A stretch of DNA of 64,000 nt from assembly GCF_009760915.1 (NCBI RefSeq), contig NZ_VIDQ01000014.1, positions 48,625-112,624 on the forward strand, written 5' to 3'. The DNA is from Azohydromonas aeria. Lineage in GTDB: Bacteria > Pseudomonadota > Gammaproteobacteria > Burkholderiales > Burkholderiaceae_C. The position numbers and the translations under genes were made by a program. Each line of letters begins with the position of its first letter. Position 1 is the first letter of the stretch. The notes below the pieces were generated by a model. That model made no database searches. It had not been told where the DNA came from and saw nothing but the letters and a program-made list of their open reading frames with translations. Positions 53,514 to 62,787 of the stretch are shown here, one piece after another.

Positions 53514-54484
53514 TGCCCGCCCTCGATCTGGCCGCCGGCCTGCTTCACGACCTCGGCCCAGCGCGTGCGCTCCTTGGCGATGAAGTCGGTGGTGTCCTGC
53601 GCTCCCAGGGCGGAAACCTCCATGCCGGCTTCCGTCAGCTGCGCGCGCAAGGCGGGTGACTGCACGATGCGCGAGAGCTCGGTGCTCAGCCGCGCCACGT
53701 GCTCCTTGGGCAGCTTGGACGACACGGTCACGCCCTGCCAGGTACCGGAGACGAAGTCGCTCACCCCCTGCTCGGCCAGCGTGGGCGCGTCGGGCAACAG
53801 CGGCGAGCGGGCGGCCCTGGACACGCCGATGACCTTGAGCTTGCCGGCCTTCACCAGCGGCAGCGTGGCCGGCATGCCGTTCAGGACTGCCTGCGTGTTG
53901 TTGGCCATGGTATCGGCCACGGCCGGCGCGCCGCCCTTGTAGGGCACGTACTGCCAGCGCAGCCCGGTGAGCTGGGCCAACTGCACGGTGGCCAGGTGAT
54001 TCGGGGTGCCCGACCCCGGCACCGCGACGTTGAGCCGCGAAGACCTGGACAGGGCCACGAGCTCCTTCAGGCTGGAGGCTTGCAGTGCCGTGGGCACGAC
54101 CAGCAGGTGAGGCGCATAGGCCAGCATCGCCACGCCCTGCAGGTCGCGGCTCACGTCGTAGCTCATGTCCTTGTAGACCAGCGGCGCGGCGGCCAGGCCG
54201 CCCACGTCGCACAGCAGGATGGTGTGCCCGTCGGTAGCCTGCGCTACCGCAGCAGCACCGATGTTGCCGCCGGCGCCGCCGCGGTTCTCCACGATCACCA
54301 GCACGCCCAGCGCGTCGCTGAGCGGCTTGCTGATGAGCCGCGCGATGATGTCCGAGGTCCCGCCCGCCGCATTGGGCACGACGATCTTGAGCGGCCGGTT
54401 GGGCCAGGCCTGCGCCTGGACGCTGCCGGCGGCCGCCAGGGCGAGGGCTGCCAGCGCTTGCAGCGCGGTGCGACGTGATGCCAT
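53510..54484 (-). CDS. Bug-family substrate-binding protein
   Basis: 324 residues; signal peptide ends near SVQAQA. Motifs: WPNRPLKIVVPNAAGGTSDI, VENRGGAGGNIGAAAVAQA, VPYKGGAPAVADTMANNTQA and SGTWQGVTVSSKLPKE. Periplasmic carboxylate receptor; no cognate TctA/TctB is in the window. First gene of a three-gene leftward unit with the Ldh2-type dehydrogenase and a LysR regulator. Confidence 0.92.
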   Translation of the reverse strand: MASRRTALQALAALALAAAGSVQAQAWPNRPLKIVVPNAAGGTSDIIARLISKPLSDALGVLVIVENRGGAGGNIGAAAVAQATDGHTILLCDVGGLAAAPLVYKDMSYDVSRDLQGVAMLAYAPHLLVVPTALQASSLKELVALSRSSRLNVAVPGSGTPNHLATVQLAQLTGLRWQYVPYKGGAPAVADTMANNTQAVLNGMPATLPLVKAGKLKVIGVSRAARSPLLPDAPTLAEQGVSDFVSGTWQGVTVSSKLPKEHVARLSTELSRIVQSPALRAQLTEAGMEVSALGAQDTTDFIAKERTRWAEVVKQAGGQIEGGQ

Positions 54485-55394
54485 GACGCTTGTCTCCTGT
54501 GATGTCAGCGGGCCTGTGCGTCAGGCCTCGCAGTCATTGCATCACCGATGACGATGCCGGTCCAATGCGATGGCTGGATGGAATGATGCCGAATTTGAAT
54601 CGCGTGCTGCAAGCAGATTCCGGTTCATGTAGCAGCTTCAGGCTGAAGCTTGCCGCTCGGCTGTTGGCTGCGTGGGCCGGCTGCCGCTGCGTCTACAAGA
54701 ACCTGTCTATGACAGATTCAAGCTGGATAAAGTTGGGTGAGCAACTCCATTCAAGCAATGATGATCGCCTACTTGGCAAAGCCGTCGCACGGCAGTCGCT
54801 TGTATTGATTAAGTTGCATGAGTAACGTGATTGAAATCATGCTGCAATGCAATCGCTGGTGATAATGGTCTTTCGCACGTCTGCCAATTTTCTTCCGTGA
54901 CACTACTTCGATCGGAAGACTTATCGCTATAGCGGCGTAGAACTGCCAGCTGTCAAAGGCATGACGCCTCAACTCAATACGCCGTCGACTTCAGTGTCCG
55001 GTTCTTCCACCGTGCCGGTCGCGGTCGACGTCGCGTTTTTGAACGATGCTCCCTATGCCGACGAGTGAAGCTGCCACCGCAGCTGTAGTCAGGCACTTCC
55101 AGGTGTCGTCAGCCTGGACCGCAGCCGCGTGCGGAATCTTGTGAATCACTGTCCGCGGCCGGCTTGCAGCTGGCTTCGAGGGGCGCCTGGGCCAGCGCTT
55201 GGCGCGCCAGCTGGTTCTGGATGCTTGCGCCAACTAAGAGGTGGGCTACGGCGTCTCTTGACCTTGGCGTCGTGTCAAGCCTCATGCTGGACGAGCAGCG
55301 CCGAGCTTTCGTACCACTACACGCTGCAAGCCGTAGCCGCAGTAAGCGATGGGTCAGGGCCGCCTGCGCGACGGCCCCGGGGCAGTTCGCAGGC
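54485..55394. other. 910-base stretch without a recognisable gene
   Basis: Contains the promoter/operator of the Bug-Ldh2 operon near its left end, then a distinctly AT-richer part (about 54,790-54,930) and a GC-rich part with only short, unconvincing frames. It may be a former insertion or deletion point. Confidence 0.5.
54560..54579. promoter_or_regulatory. LysR-type operator, ATCCAA-N8-TTGGAT type
   Basis: GTCCAA-N8-CTGGAT, 76 bases upstream of the Bug receptor at 54484. It has the same half-sites (one mismatch each) and the same spacing as the perfect site at 59236-59257 in the other LysR/Bug operon. Confidence 0.45.
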
Positions 55395-56345
55395 TTAAGC
55401 GGTTTGTGGCCGGCCGGCGCGCGGGCCCGCGAGCTCGAAATGACGCGCCAGCGAATCGACGACGTGCTCGGCCATGCCGCGCCTGGCTTCCTCGGTAGCC
55501 GAGCCGATGTGCGGCGTCAGCACCAGCCGGCGGTCGTTCAGCAGCGCGGCGGGCACCTCCGGCTCGTGCTCGAAGACGTCGAGCGCCGCACCCGCGATCC
55601 GGTCGGCGGCAAGGGCAGCAATCAGGGCCTGCTCGTCCACGACCGGGCCGCGCGAGATGTTGACCAGGAAACCCTTTGGTCCCAATGCATCGAGAACGCG
55701 TGCATCCACCAGGTGGTGCGTCGCGCTCGACAGCGGACACGTCAGGATCAGCAGGTCGCTGTCCGCGGCAAGCGCGGCGACGTCGCCGAAGTACTCGAGG
55801 TCCACGGGCTTGCGCGTCGGGCCGAAGTACGCCACGCGCGAGCCGAAGGCGGCGAGCCGGCGTGCAATCGCCAGGCCGATGGTGCCCAGGCCGACGATGC
55901 CCACGCGCATGCGCGAGATCGAGCGGCCCAGCGGGTACTGCTTGCGTTGCGGCCACTGCCCCGAGCGGACGAAGGTGTCTGCATTGACGATGTCTCGCGT
56001 GAGCGCCAGCGCGAGTCCGAGCGCGGTGTTGGCGACGTCCTCGGCCAGCACGTGCGAGGTGTTCTCCAGCACGATGCCGCGCGCCTTGACGGCCTGCACG
56101 TCCACGTTGTCGAGTCCGGCGCTGTAGCTGGAGATGATCTCCAGCGCGGGCAGCGCGTCGAGCAGCCGAGCGTCCACCCGGGTCTTGCGCAGAGCCATGC
56201 CGCGAATGGCGGGCCCATGTTGCGCCAGGAACGAGGCCGCGTCCGTCGCGTGGCTGGGCAACTCGAGCACGGTGAACAGCGAGCGCAGTTCGGCGTTGGT
56301 CCAGTCGGGCAGGTCGGCAGCCTGCAGCAGGGTGGGTTTGGCCAT
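55395..56345 (-). CDS. D-isomer-specific 2-hydroxyacid dehydrogenase
   Basis: 316 residues. NAD-binding motif VGIVGLGTIGLAIARRLAAFG; catalytic Arg in NISRGPVVDEQALIAAL, Glu in ALDVFEHEPEVPAAL and His in LTPHIGSATEEARRGM. Likely reduces a 2-oxoacid (hydroxypyruvate, glyoxylate or a similar sugar-acid product) with NAD(P)H. It follows an RraA/HMG-aldolase-like gene that would release pyruvate or another 2-oxoacid. Confidence 0.92.
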   Translation of the reverse strand: MAKPTLLQAADLPDWTNAELRSLFTVLELPSHATDAASFLAQHGPAIRGMALRKTRVDARLLDALPALEIISSYSAGLDNVDVQAVKARGIVLENTSHVLAEDVANTALGLALALTRDIVNADTFVRSGQWPQRKQYPLGRSISRMRVGIVGLGTIGLAIARRLAAFGSRVAYFGPTRKPVDLEYFGDVAALAADSDLLILTCPLSSATHHLVDARVLDALGPKGFLVNISRGPVVDEQALIAALAADRIAGAALDVFEHEPEVPAALLNDRRLVLTPHIGSATEEARRGMAEHVVDSLARHFELAGPRAGRPQTA

Positions 56346-56423
56346 GGGAGAACGTGCTTCCGGTGGGTGTAAGTCAGGGAGGACCGGGTGTCGGCCGGTC
56401 CCCGTGCGATCGGTGTGGCCGCG

Positions 56424-57140
56424 TCAGCGGCCCTGCGCCTGGCGCCAGGCGGCGAAATCGTCGAGCGTGGCAGGATCGGTGGGCGGATACAGGCCGACGA
56501 TCGAGCGGCCTTCCATCACGCGCTGCGTCACGAAGTCCTCGAAGACGGTCATCTCGGTGGCCTCGGCGGCGACCTCGTCGGCCAGGTGGGCCGGGATCAC
56601 GACCACGCCTTCGCCGTCGCCGACGACGATGTCGCCGGGGAACACCGGTGCGTCGCCGCAGCCGATGGGCACGTCGATGTCGATGGCCTGGTGCAGCGTC
56701 AGGTTGGTGGGCGCGGACGGCCGCTGGTGGTAGGCGGGGAAGGGCAGCTGCGCGATGTCGGGCGAGTCGCGCAAGCCGCCGTCGGTGACGATGCCGGCGG
56801 CGCCGCGCATCATCAGCCGCGAGACCAGGATGCCGCCGGCCGATGCGGCACGTGCGTCCTTGCGGCTGTCGATGACGAGCACCGCGCCGGGCGGGCACTG
56901 TTCGATGGCGACGCGCTGCGGATGCGCGCGGTCCTGGAACACCGAGATCGGGTTGAGATCCTCGCGCGCCGGGATGTAGCGCAGCGTGAATGCCGGGCCC
57001 ACCATGTTGGGCCGGCCCGCGGCCAGCGGGCGCACGTCCTGGATGAACTGGTGGCGCAGTCCGCGCTTGAACAGCGCGGTGCACAGCGTTGCCGTGCTGA
57101 CGCGGCGAAGGCGCTCCAGCGTTTCGGATTTCATGGTCAT
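56424..57140 (-). CDS. RraA/4-hydroxy-4-methyl-2-oxoglutarate aldolase-family protein
   Basis: 238 residues. ATG 57140 overlaps the upstream Bug-receptor stop (ATGA). Motifs: STATLCTALFKRG, RKDARAASAGGILVSRLMMR, GIVTDGGLRDSPDIA (Arg and Asp for metal/pyruvate binding) and VFPGDIVVGDGEGVVVIP. The family contains pyruvate-specific class II aldolases and the RNase E regulator RraA. The catabolic context and the conserved DGGLRD favour an aldolase or oxaloacetate-decarboxylase role. Confidence 0.87.
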   Translation of the reverse strand: MTMKSETLERLRRVSTATLCTALFKRGLRHQFIQDVRPLAAGRPNMVGPAFTLRYIPAREDLNPISVFQDRAHPQRVAIEQCPPGAVLVIDSRKDARAASAGGILVSRLMMRGAAGIVTDGGLRDSPDIAQLPFPAYHQRPSAPTNLTLHQAIDIDVPIGCGDAPVFPGDIVVGDGEGVVVIPAHLADEVAAEATEMTVFEDFVTQRVMEGRSIVGLYPPTDPATLDDFAAWRQAQGR

Positions 57141-58111
57141 TCGGGCTGGATGCCCGCGCGCTGCGCGACCTGGGCCCAGCGCTGCATCTCGGTCTGGATG
57201 AAGGCGCCGAACTGCGCCGGCGTGCCGCCGGCGGGCTCGATGCCGGCGGCCATCAGCTTCTCGCGCACCTCGGGTGCCGCCAGGGCCTTGTTGGCCTCGG
57301 CGTTGAGCTTGGCCACCACTTCCCGGGGCGTGCCCGCGGGCGCCAGCAACCCGCCCCAGGTGCTCGTGTCATAGCCCTTGATGCCGGCCTCGGCCATGGT
57401 CGGCACCTCGGGCAGCACGCTGGAACGCCTGGACGTGGTCACGGCCAGTGCGCGCAGCTTGCCACCCTTGACCTGCGGCGCCACGGCGGCCACGGTGTCG
57501 AACATCAGCGCGGTGCGCCCGGCAATCAGGTCCGGATGCGCGGCCGTGCTGCCCTTGTAGGGCACGTGCGCGATGTCCACGCCGGCCATGGTCCTGAACA
57601 GCTCGGCCGACATGTGCGGCGCGCCGCCATTGCCGCTGGAGGCGTAGCTGAACTCGCCCGGATGGGCCTTGAGGTGGCCCACCAGCTCCGTGACGCTCTT
57701 CGCCGGCAGCTCCTTGTTGACCACCAGCACTAGCGGCACCACGTGCGTCTGCACCACGGGTTCGAAGCCCTTGACCGTGTCGAAGGGCAGCTTCCGGTAC
57801 ATGCTCGGATTGATGGCGTGGCTGCTGGCCACCAGCGCCAGCGTGTGGCCGTCGGGCGCGGCCTTGGCCACGAAGTCGGAGCCCAGCACGCCGGCGGCGC
57901 CGCCCTTGTTCTCGATGTTGACCGGCTGGCCCCAGGCCGCCGTGAAACGCGCGCCGATGAGCCGCGCCGCCATGTCGATGGCCCCGCCCGGCGAGGCCGG
58001 CACGACGATGGTGATGGGCTTGGCTGGCCAGGCCTGCTGAGCCTGGGCGCCGGCGGCCAGGGCGAGCATGCCCATCGCCGCCACGCCGCGCAGCGTGGTG
58101 CTGATCTTCAT
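57137..58111 (-). CDS. Bug-family substrate-binding protein
   Basis: 324 residues with signal peptide ending at AGAQAQQAW. Motifs: WPAKPITIVVPASPGGAIDM, IENKGGAAGVLGSDFVAKAA, HVPYKGSTAAHPDLIAGRTA, STWGGLLAPAGTPREV. Second gene of the operon starting at 59135, 37 bases after another Bug gene; the two differ widely by eye and likely bind different ligands. Confidence 0.92.
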   Translation of the reverse strand: MKISTTLRGVAAMGMLALAAGAQAQQAWPAKPITIVVPASPGGAIDMAARLIGARFTAAWGQPVNIENKGGAAGVLGSDFVAKAAPDGHTLALVASSHAINPSMYRKLPFDTVKGFEPVVQTHVVPLVLVVNKELPAKSVTELVGHLKAHPGEFSYASSGNGGAPHMSAELFRTMAGVDIAHVPYKGSTAAHPDLIAGRTALMFDTVAAVAPQVKGGKLRALAVTTSRRSSVLPEVPTMAEAGIKGYDTSTWGGLLAPAGTPREVVAKLNAEANKALAAPEVREKLMAAGIEPAGGTPAQFGAFIQTEMQRWAQVAQRAGIQPE

Positions 58112-58148
58112 GGGAAATCTCCTCGGGCTACGAAAAGGGAGGCGGGGC

Positions 58149-59135
58149 TTACTCGACCGTGACCTTGCGGTCCTGGATGATCTGCGCGTAGCGTTTGCGG
58201 TCGTCGTCGATGAGCCTGGCGAAGGCCGCGGGCGTGCCGGCCGCGGGGATGGCGCCCAGGTCGGAGAATTTCCTTCTCACCTCGTCCTGCGACATCACGG
58301 CGCGCACGTCGGCGGCGGCCTTGTCCGTGATCTCCTGCGGCGTGCCCGCCGGCGCGAGCAGCCCGATCCAGGAGATGCTGTTGAAGCCCGGCACGCCGGC
58401 TTCGGACAGCGTGGGCACGTCGGGCAGCGCGGGCACGCGCTTGTCGCTGGTCACGGCCAGTGCGCGCAGCTTGCCGGCCTTGAGGTGGCCGCTGGCCTCG
58501 AACGCCGTCATGAACGAGAGCTGCACGTGGCCGGCGATGAGGTCCGACACCGCCGGGCCGCCGCCGCGGTAGGGCACGTGCAGGATGAAGCTGCCGGTGC
58601 TGTCCTTGAACATCTCCGCCGCCAGGTGCGGCCCGCCGCCGGCGCCGGAGCTGCTGTAGCTGAGCTGCCCGGGTCGGGACTTGGCGTAGGCGATGAACTC
58701 CTTGACCGTCTTCGCCGGCACCGAGGGATTGACCATCATCGCCAGCGGCAGCTCGGCCACCAGCGTGATGGGCGCGAAGGCCTTGTCGGGGTCGTAGGGC
58801 AGCTTCTTGTAGAGCGCCGGGTTGATGGACTGGGTGCCGACGTTGCCCATGAGCAGCGTGTACCCGTCGGGCTTGGCCTTGGCCACCATGTCCGCGCCGA
58901 TCTGGCCCGCGGCGCCGCCCTTGTTCTCGACCACCACGGTCTGGCCCCAGCGCCGCGTCAGCTGCTCGGCCAGGATGCGCGCGCCGGTGTCCGTGCCGCC
59001 GCCTGGCGGGAACGGCACCACGATCGTCACCGGCTTGGACGGCCAGGGGCCGGACTGCGCCAGGGCCGGAGCAGCCATGGCCAGCATGGATGCCATGGCG
59101 GCGAGGACGGGGAATGCGAACGGGGTCCGGGGCAT
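58149..59135 (-). CDS. Bug-family substrate-binding protein
   Basis: 328 residues from ATG 59135, signal peptide ending near APALAQSG. Motifs: WPSKPVTIVVPFPPGGGTDT, VENKGGAAGQIGADMVAKAK, HVPYRGGGPAVSDLIAGHVQ, SWIGLLAPAGTPQE. First gene of the leftward Bug-Bug-RraA-dehydrogenase operon and divergent from the LysR gene at 59283. Confidence 0.92.
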   Translation of the reverse strand: MPRTPFAFPVLAAMASMLAMAAPALAQSGPWPSKPVTIVVPFPPGGGTDTGARILAEQLTRRWGQTVVVENKGGAAGQIGADMVAKAKPDGYTLLMGNVGTQSINPALYKKLPYDPDKAFAPITLVAELPLAMMVNPSVPAKTVKEFIAYAKSRPGQLSYSSSGAGGGPHLAAEMFKDSTGSFILHVPYRGGGPAVSDLIAGHVQLSFMTAFEASGHLKAGKLRALAVTSDKRVPALPDVPTLSEAGVPGFNSISWIGLLAPAGTPQEITDKAAADVRAVMSQDEVRRKFSDLGAIPAAGTPAAFARLIDDDRKRYAQIIQDRKVTVE

Positions 59136-59235
59136 GTCGTCTCCTGTGGCGAGCGCCTTCTGCGCTCTTGTGAGGGGTGCCGCCTGCGGGCGGCCCCTGG
59201 TGTCTGAAAGGCAGTGTAGGAAGACGATCGATAAA

Positions 59236-59257
59236 GATCCAAGGTTAAATTTGGATC
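59236..59257. promoter_or_regulatory. LysR operator, perfect palindrome
   Basis: GATCCAA-N8-TTGGATC, 26 bases before the LysR start and about 100 bases before the divergent Bug gene. Fits the dyad T-N11-A rule of LysR regulators. The site at 54560 repeats it with one mismatch per half. Confidence 0.7.
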
Positions 59258-59282
59258 GGCCAATACAACTTATGGATTGATC

Positions 59283-60197
59283 ATGGACCTGTTCCAGCTG
59301 CGCTGCTTCGTGGCGGTGTGCGAGGAGCTCCACTTCGGAAAAGCTGCCGTGCGGTTGCACATGACGCAGCCGCCTCTGAGCCGCCAGATCCAGCTGCTCG
59401 AGGACTCGGTGGGCGCACGGCTGCTCGAGCGCACCAGTCGCAGCGTGGCACTGACCGCGGCCGGGACCGTGCTCTACAAGGACGCCCTCAAGCTGCTGAA
59501 GCTGGCCGACGCCGCGGTGGCCAACGCGCGGCTCACCGCCAGCGGCGATTCGGGCCGGGTCACCGTCGGCTACACGGCGGTGTCCGGCTACGTGCTGATA
59601 CCGCAGCTGCTGCTGCAGGCGCAGCAGGCGCTGCCGGGCATCGAGATCGTCCTGGAGGAAATGGTCTCGTCGCAGCAGCTGCGCGCGCTGGCCGACGAGG
59701 CGCTGGACCTGGCCTTCGTGCGGCCCCTGGCCTCCGAGGCCGACCTGCTCTATCACCGCGTCGTGCGCGAGCCGATGCAGCTGGCGCTGCCGGCCTCGCA
59801 TGCGCTGGCGGGCAAGCGCCGCATCACCCTGGCCGACCTCGCCGGGCAGCCGCTCATCATGTATTCCCAGAAGGAAGGCCAGTACTTCCACGACAAGATC
59901 AAGAACCTGTTCGCGGCCACCGGCGTGCAGCCGCGCTACGTCCACCACATGGGTCAAACGCACGCGATCGTGGCGCTGGTGCAGGCCGGCATCGGAGTTG
60001 CCATCGTGCCGGCATCGGCCAGGCACCTGTACTTCGAGCAGGTCGAGTTCCGTGACCTGTGGCGCCGGGACGTGGTGGCGGAGATCTACCTGGCCTGGCG
60101 CCGCGCCGAGCGCAACCCGGCACAGCGGCGCCTGCGCGAGTTCATCCTCAAGACGCTGGGCGCGGGAAGCGCACCGGGCACAGAGCCTGAAGGCTGA
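59283..60197 (+). CDS. LysR-family regulator, divergent to the Bug-RraA operon
   Basis: 304 residues from ATG 59283. HTH: EELHFGKAAVRLHMTQPPLS, followed by VGARLLERTSRSVALTAAG. It belongs to the same CbnR/BenM-like branch as the regulator at 51462, sharing the FG(K/R)AA-R-L-MTQPPLSRQ segment and the later LIMYSQKEGQ/LVMYEPGQGG position. It probably binds the palindrome at 59236-59257 and controls both itself and the leftward operon. Confidence 0.9.
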   Translation: MDLFQLRCFVAVCEELHFGKAAVRLHMTQPPLSRQIQLLEDSVGARLLERTSRSVALTAAGTVLYKDALKLLKLADAAVANARLTASGDSGRVTVGYTAVSGYVLIPQLLLQAQQALPGIEIVLEEMVSSQQLRALADEALDLAFVRPLASEADLLYHRVVREPMQLALPASHALAGKRRITLADLAGQPLIMYSQKEGQYFHDKIKNLFAATGVQPRYVHHMGQTHAIVALVQAGIGVAIVPASARHLYFEQVEFRDLWRRDVVAEIYLAWRRAERNPAQRRLREFILKTLGAGSAPGTEPEG

Positions 60198-60264
60198 CGG
60201 CGCAGCTGGAGGCTTCTCGAGAGCCCCCTGGGCCGCCATCAGCGCAGCGCCCGCCGTTCCAGCC

Positions 60265-60765
60265 TCAAGCCGAAAGCGCAGGCAAGGATTCGGTGCGCAA
60301 GGCAGCCGAGCGCTCTTCCAGTTCCAGTCGAAGCTTCTTGCGCACCAGCGCGGCAGCATGGCGCCGCCGCTCGTCCGGGGAGAACGGGCGCAGCGGGGGC
60401 ACGGGCACCGGCTTGCGCTCGTCGTCCACGGCCACCATGGTGAAGAAGCAGCTGTTGACGTGCCGCACTTCCTGGGTGCGGATGTCTTCGGCAATGACGC
60501 GGATGCCGATTTCCATCGATGACGTGCCGGTGTGGTTCACCGACGCCAGGAACGTCACCAGATCGCCGACATGGACCGGCTGGCGAAACATCACCTGGTC
60601 CACGCTGAGCGTGACGACGTAGCGCCCCGCGTAACGGCTGGCGCAGGCATAGGCGACCTGGTCGAGCAGCTTGAGGATGGTGCCGCCATGCACGTTGCCC
60701 GCGAAGTTGGCCGTGTCGGGCGTCATCAGGACGGTCATGGTGAGCTGGTGTGGGGGCAAATTCAT
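60265..60765 (-). CDS. Hot-dog acyl-CoA thioesterase (YciA/BFIT type)
   Basis: 166 residues from ATG 60765. Acyl-CoA thioesterase motif: TPDTANFAGNVHGGTILKLL then DQVAYACASRYAG (catalytic Asp in LLDQVA), with TLSVDQVMFRQPVHVGDLVT and HTGTSSMEIGIRV. Cleaves acyl-CoA to free acid plus CoA. Convergent with the LysR gene and divergent from the GntR gene. Confidence 0.88.
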   Translation of the reverse strand: MNLPPHQLTMTVLMTPDTANFAGNVHGGTILKLLDQVAYACASRYAGRYVVTLSVDQVMFRQPVHVGDLVTFLASVNHTGTSSMEIGIRVIAEDIRTQEVRHVNSCFFTMVAVDDERKPVPVPPLRPFSPDERRRHAAALVRKKLRLELEERSAALRTESLPALSA

Positions 60766-60888
60766 CGCAGTTGTCCCATGAGTCGAGCTTTCAAGACCAA
60801 GCCAGGGTGGACTGCGCAATCGCAGGCTCCGTGACTTGCAAGGTTCCCAGGGCAAGAAACGCCGATTCCTGACAAAAAACGCATCCTT

Positions 60889-60915
60889 GTTGTATGTCGT
60901 CAGTCATCGTACAAC
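60889..60915. promoter_or_regulatory. GntR-type operator upstream of gntR
   Basis: GTTGTATG (60889-60896) faces GTCATCGTACAAC (60903-60915), an imperfect palindrome typical of FadR-type GntR operators. The second half is the exact reverse complement of the element at 61791-61803 before kdgD. It lies in a conspicuously AT-rich stretch about 60 bases before the gntR start. Confidence 0.6.
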
Positions 60916-60974
60916 TATCATTATTCAATGTATGGTGGGTGTCAATTCATGGCACACCGCAAAGGCAGCTAATC

Positions 60975-61679
60975 ATGGACAAGGTCATGGCACCACCGCG
61001 GCGTTCGCGCACGCTGGAACTGGTGGACGAACTGGGTCACCGCATCCGCGCAGGACAATTGCCGGTGGGCCGGAAACTGCCTCCAGAGGCTGCTGTCATG
61101 GCGGAGTTCGGCGTGAGCCGCACTGTGGTGCGCGAGGCCATCTCAAGGCTGCAGGCCGCAGGCTGGATCACCACAAGGCATGGGGTGGGCTCATTTGTCT
61201 CCAGCCCGGCGGAAGCGGCGTTTTGCGTCACTGCGCAACAGTTGCGGACCCTGCGCGAGGCGGTCGCTCTGCTGGAGTTGCGCATCGGCATCGAAACTGA
61301 AGCCGCTGCTCTGGCAGCCCAGCGCCGGTCAAGGGTGAACCTTGAAGAAATGGCAACTGCCATTGAGGAATTCGACGGTGCCATCAACGAGGGCGGCGAT
61401 GCCGTGGAGCCGGACTGTCGCTTCCACGTTGCCGTCGCACGGGCGACGGGCAACGCACATTTCGTCAGCCTGCTGAGCTCTTTGAGCTTGGGGATGATTC
61501 CCCGTGCCCGCCTGGGCAGCGAGGGTGGTGCGGCATCTCGCGACGAGTTGCGACAGGTCAACGCGGAGCACCGCGCCGTCTTCGACGCCATCGCTGCGCA
61601 GGACGCGAGTACGGCCCGGGCAGCGATGCGCGTGCACCTGACCAACAGCCTGCAGCGCAAGCGCCAGGCGATGAACTGA
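60975..61679 (+). CDS. GntR/FadR-type regulator of the D-glucarate operon
   Basis: 234 residues from ATG 60975. The winged HTH is LGHRIRAGQLPVGRKLPPEA, EFGVSRTVVREAISRLQAAG, WITTRHGVGSFV. The C-terminal all-helical FCD effector domain includes ELRIGIETEAAALAA, DCRFHVAVARATGNAHF (metal/effector His) and NAEHRAVFDAIAAQDA. Likely binds a sugar-acid intermediate and represses the kdgD operon and itself through the shared element. Confidence 0.9.
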   Translation: MDKVMAPPRRSRTLELVDELGHRIRAGQLPVGRKLPPEAAVMAEFGVSRTVVREAISRLQAAGWITTRHGVGSFVSSPAEAAFCVTAQQLRTLREAVALLELRIGIETEAAALAAQRRSRVNLEEMATAIEEFDGAINEGGDAVEPDCRFHVAVARATGNAHFVSLLSSLSLGMIPRARLGSEGGAASRDELRQVNAEHRAVFDAIAAQDASTARAAMRVHLTNSLQRKRQAMN

Positions 61680-61790
61680 GGGCAGCAGACCGCTTCCAAC
61701 GCGCCCGGGCCTTCAGTGGCCAGTGACTACCGCACGGGGCCGTCCTACGTGTTCTCCACATCCCTGAATTCTTGAATACAGAAATCCTTG

Positions 61791-61803
61791 GTTGTACGAT
61801 GAC
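61791..61803. promoter_or_regulatory. GntR-type operator half-site upstream of kdgD
   Basis: GTTGTACGATGAC, 67 bases before the kdgD ATG; identical to the reverse complement of 60903-60915 in the gntR promoter. Confidence 0.6.
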
Positions 61804-61869
61804 TGGGTCGGCGCATGAGGCGGTTGTCTGATGTTGTCGCATCACTGAATCACATCCCGGAGAACGAAC

Positions 61870-62781
61870 ATGTCCCCTCAAGAACTGAAGTCCGCCCTGC
61901 AGTCTGGTCTGCTGTCCTTTCCGCTGACCGACTTCGACAGCGAGCTGCGCTTCAACGCACGCAGCTATGCCGAGCGCCTGGAGTGGCTGATGCCCTATGG
62001 CGCCACGGTGCTGTTTGCTGCGGGTGGCACGGGCGAGTTCTTCTCGCTGGAGCCGGGTGAGTTCTTCGACGTGGTCAAGGTTGCGTCCGACACCTGCCGC
62101 GGTCGCGTGCCCATCATCGCGGGCGCTGGTGGCGGCACCACGCTGGCCATCCAGTACGCGCAGGCTGCCGAGCGCGCCGGCGCGCAGGGCATCCTGCTGC
62201 TGCCGCATTACCTGACCGAGGCCACGCAGGAAGGCCTGGTGCGCCACGTCGAGGCGGTGTGCAAGAGCGTCAAGATCGGCGTGGTGGTCTACAACCGCGG
62301 CTCCTGCCGCTACAGCCACCAGACGCTGCTCAAGCTGGCCGAGCGCTGCCCGAACCTGATCGGCTTCAAGGACGGCGTCGGCGACATCGAGGCCTTCGTG
62401 AACGTGCGCCAGCATCTGGGCGACCGCTTCGCCTACCTGGGCGGTCTGCCCACGGCGGAAGTGTTCGCCGGCGCCTACAAGGCCATGGGTTGCCCGGTGT
62501 ACTCCTCGGCAGTGTTCAACTTCATCCCGCGCACCGCCATCGAGTTCTACAACGCGCATGCCGCGGGCGACGCGGCCACCACCGGCCGCCTGATCAACGA
62601 GTTCTTCCTGCCCCTGGTGGAGCTGCGCAACCGCGGCCAGGGTTACGCCGTCAGCCTGGTCAAGGCAGGTGCCACGATCGTCGGCCATGGCGCCGGCCCG
62701 GTGCGCCCGCCGCTGTCCGAGCTCAGCGCCGCCGAGTACGAGCACCTGAGCGAACTCATTGGCCGCCTCGGCCCGCAGTAA
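61870..62781 (+). CDS. kdgD: 5-dehydro-4-deoxyglucarate dehydratase
   Basis: 303 residues. DapA-superfamily TIM barrel that dehydrates and decarboxylates 5-dehydro-4-deoxy-D-glucarate to 2,5-dioxopentanoate. Motifs: [45 protein letters not shown] (catalytic Tyr), [13 protein letters not shown] (Schiff-base Lys). The NRG-x-C and FKDG motifs are those of KdgD rather than DapA or NanA. It leads to 2-oxoglutarate via a semialdehyde dehydrogenase not in the window. Confidence 0.94.
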   Translation: MSPQELKSALQSGLLSFPLTDFDSELRFNARSYAERLEWLMPYGATVLFAAGGTGEFFSLEPGEFFDVVKVASDTCRGRVPIIAGAGGGTTLAIQYAQAAERAGAQGILLLPHYLTEATQEGLVRHVEAVCKSVKIGVVVYNRGSCRYSHQTLLKLAERCPNLIGFKDGVGDIEAFVNVRQHLGDRFAYLGGLPTAEVFAGAYKAMGCPVYSSAVFNFIPRTAIEFYNAHAAGDAATTGRLINEFFLPLVELRNRGQGYAVSLVKAGATIVGHGAGPVRPPLSELSAAEYEHLSELIGRLGPQ

Positions 62782-62787
62782 GCGAAG

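Noticed and set aside
54769..55233. Short minus-strand frames in the gene-free stretch
   Set aside because: No ribosome site, no similarity, and unusual composition; treated as non-coding.
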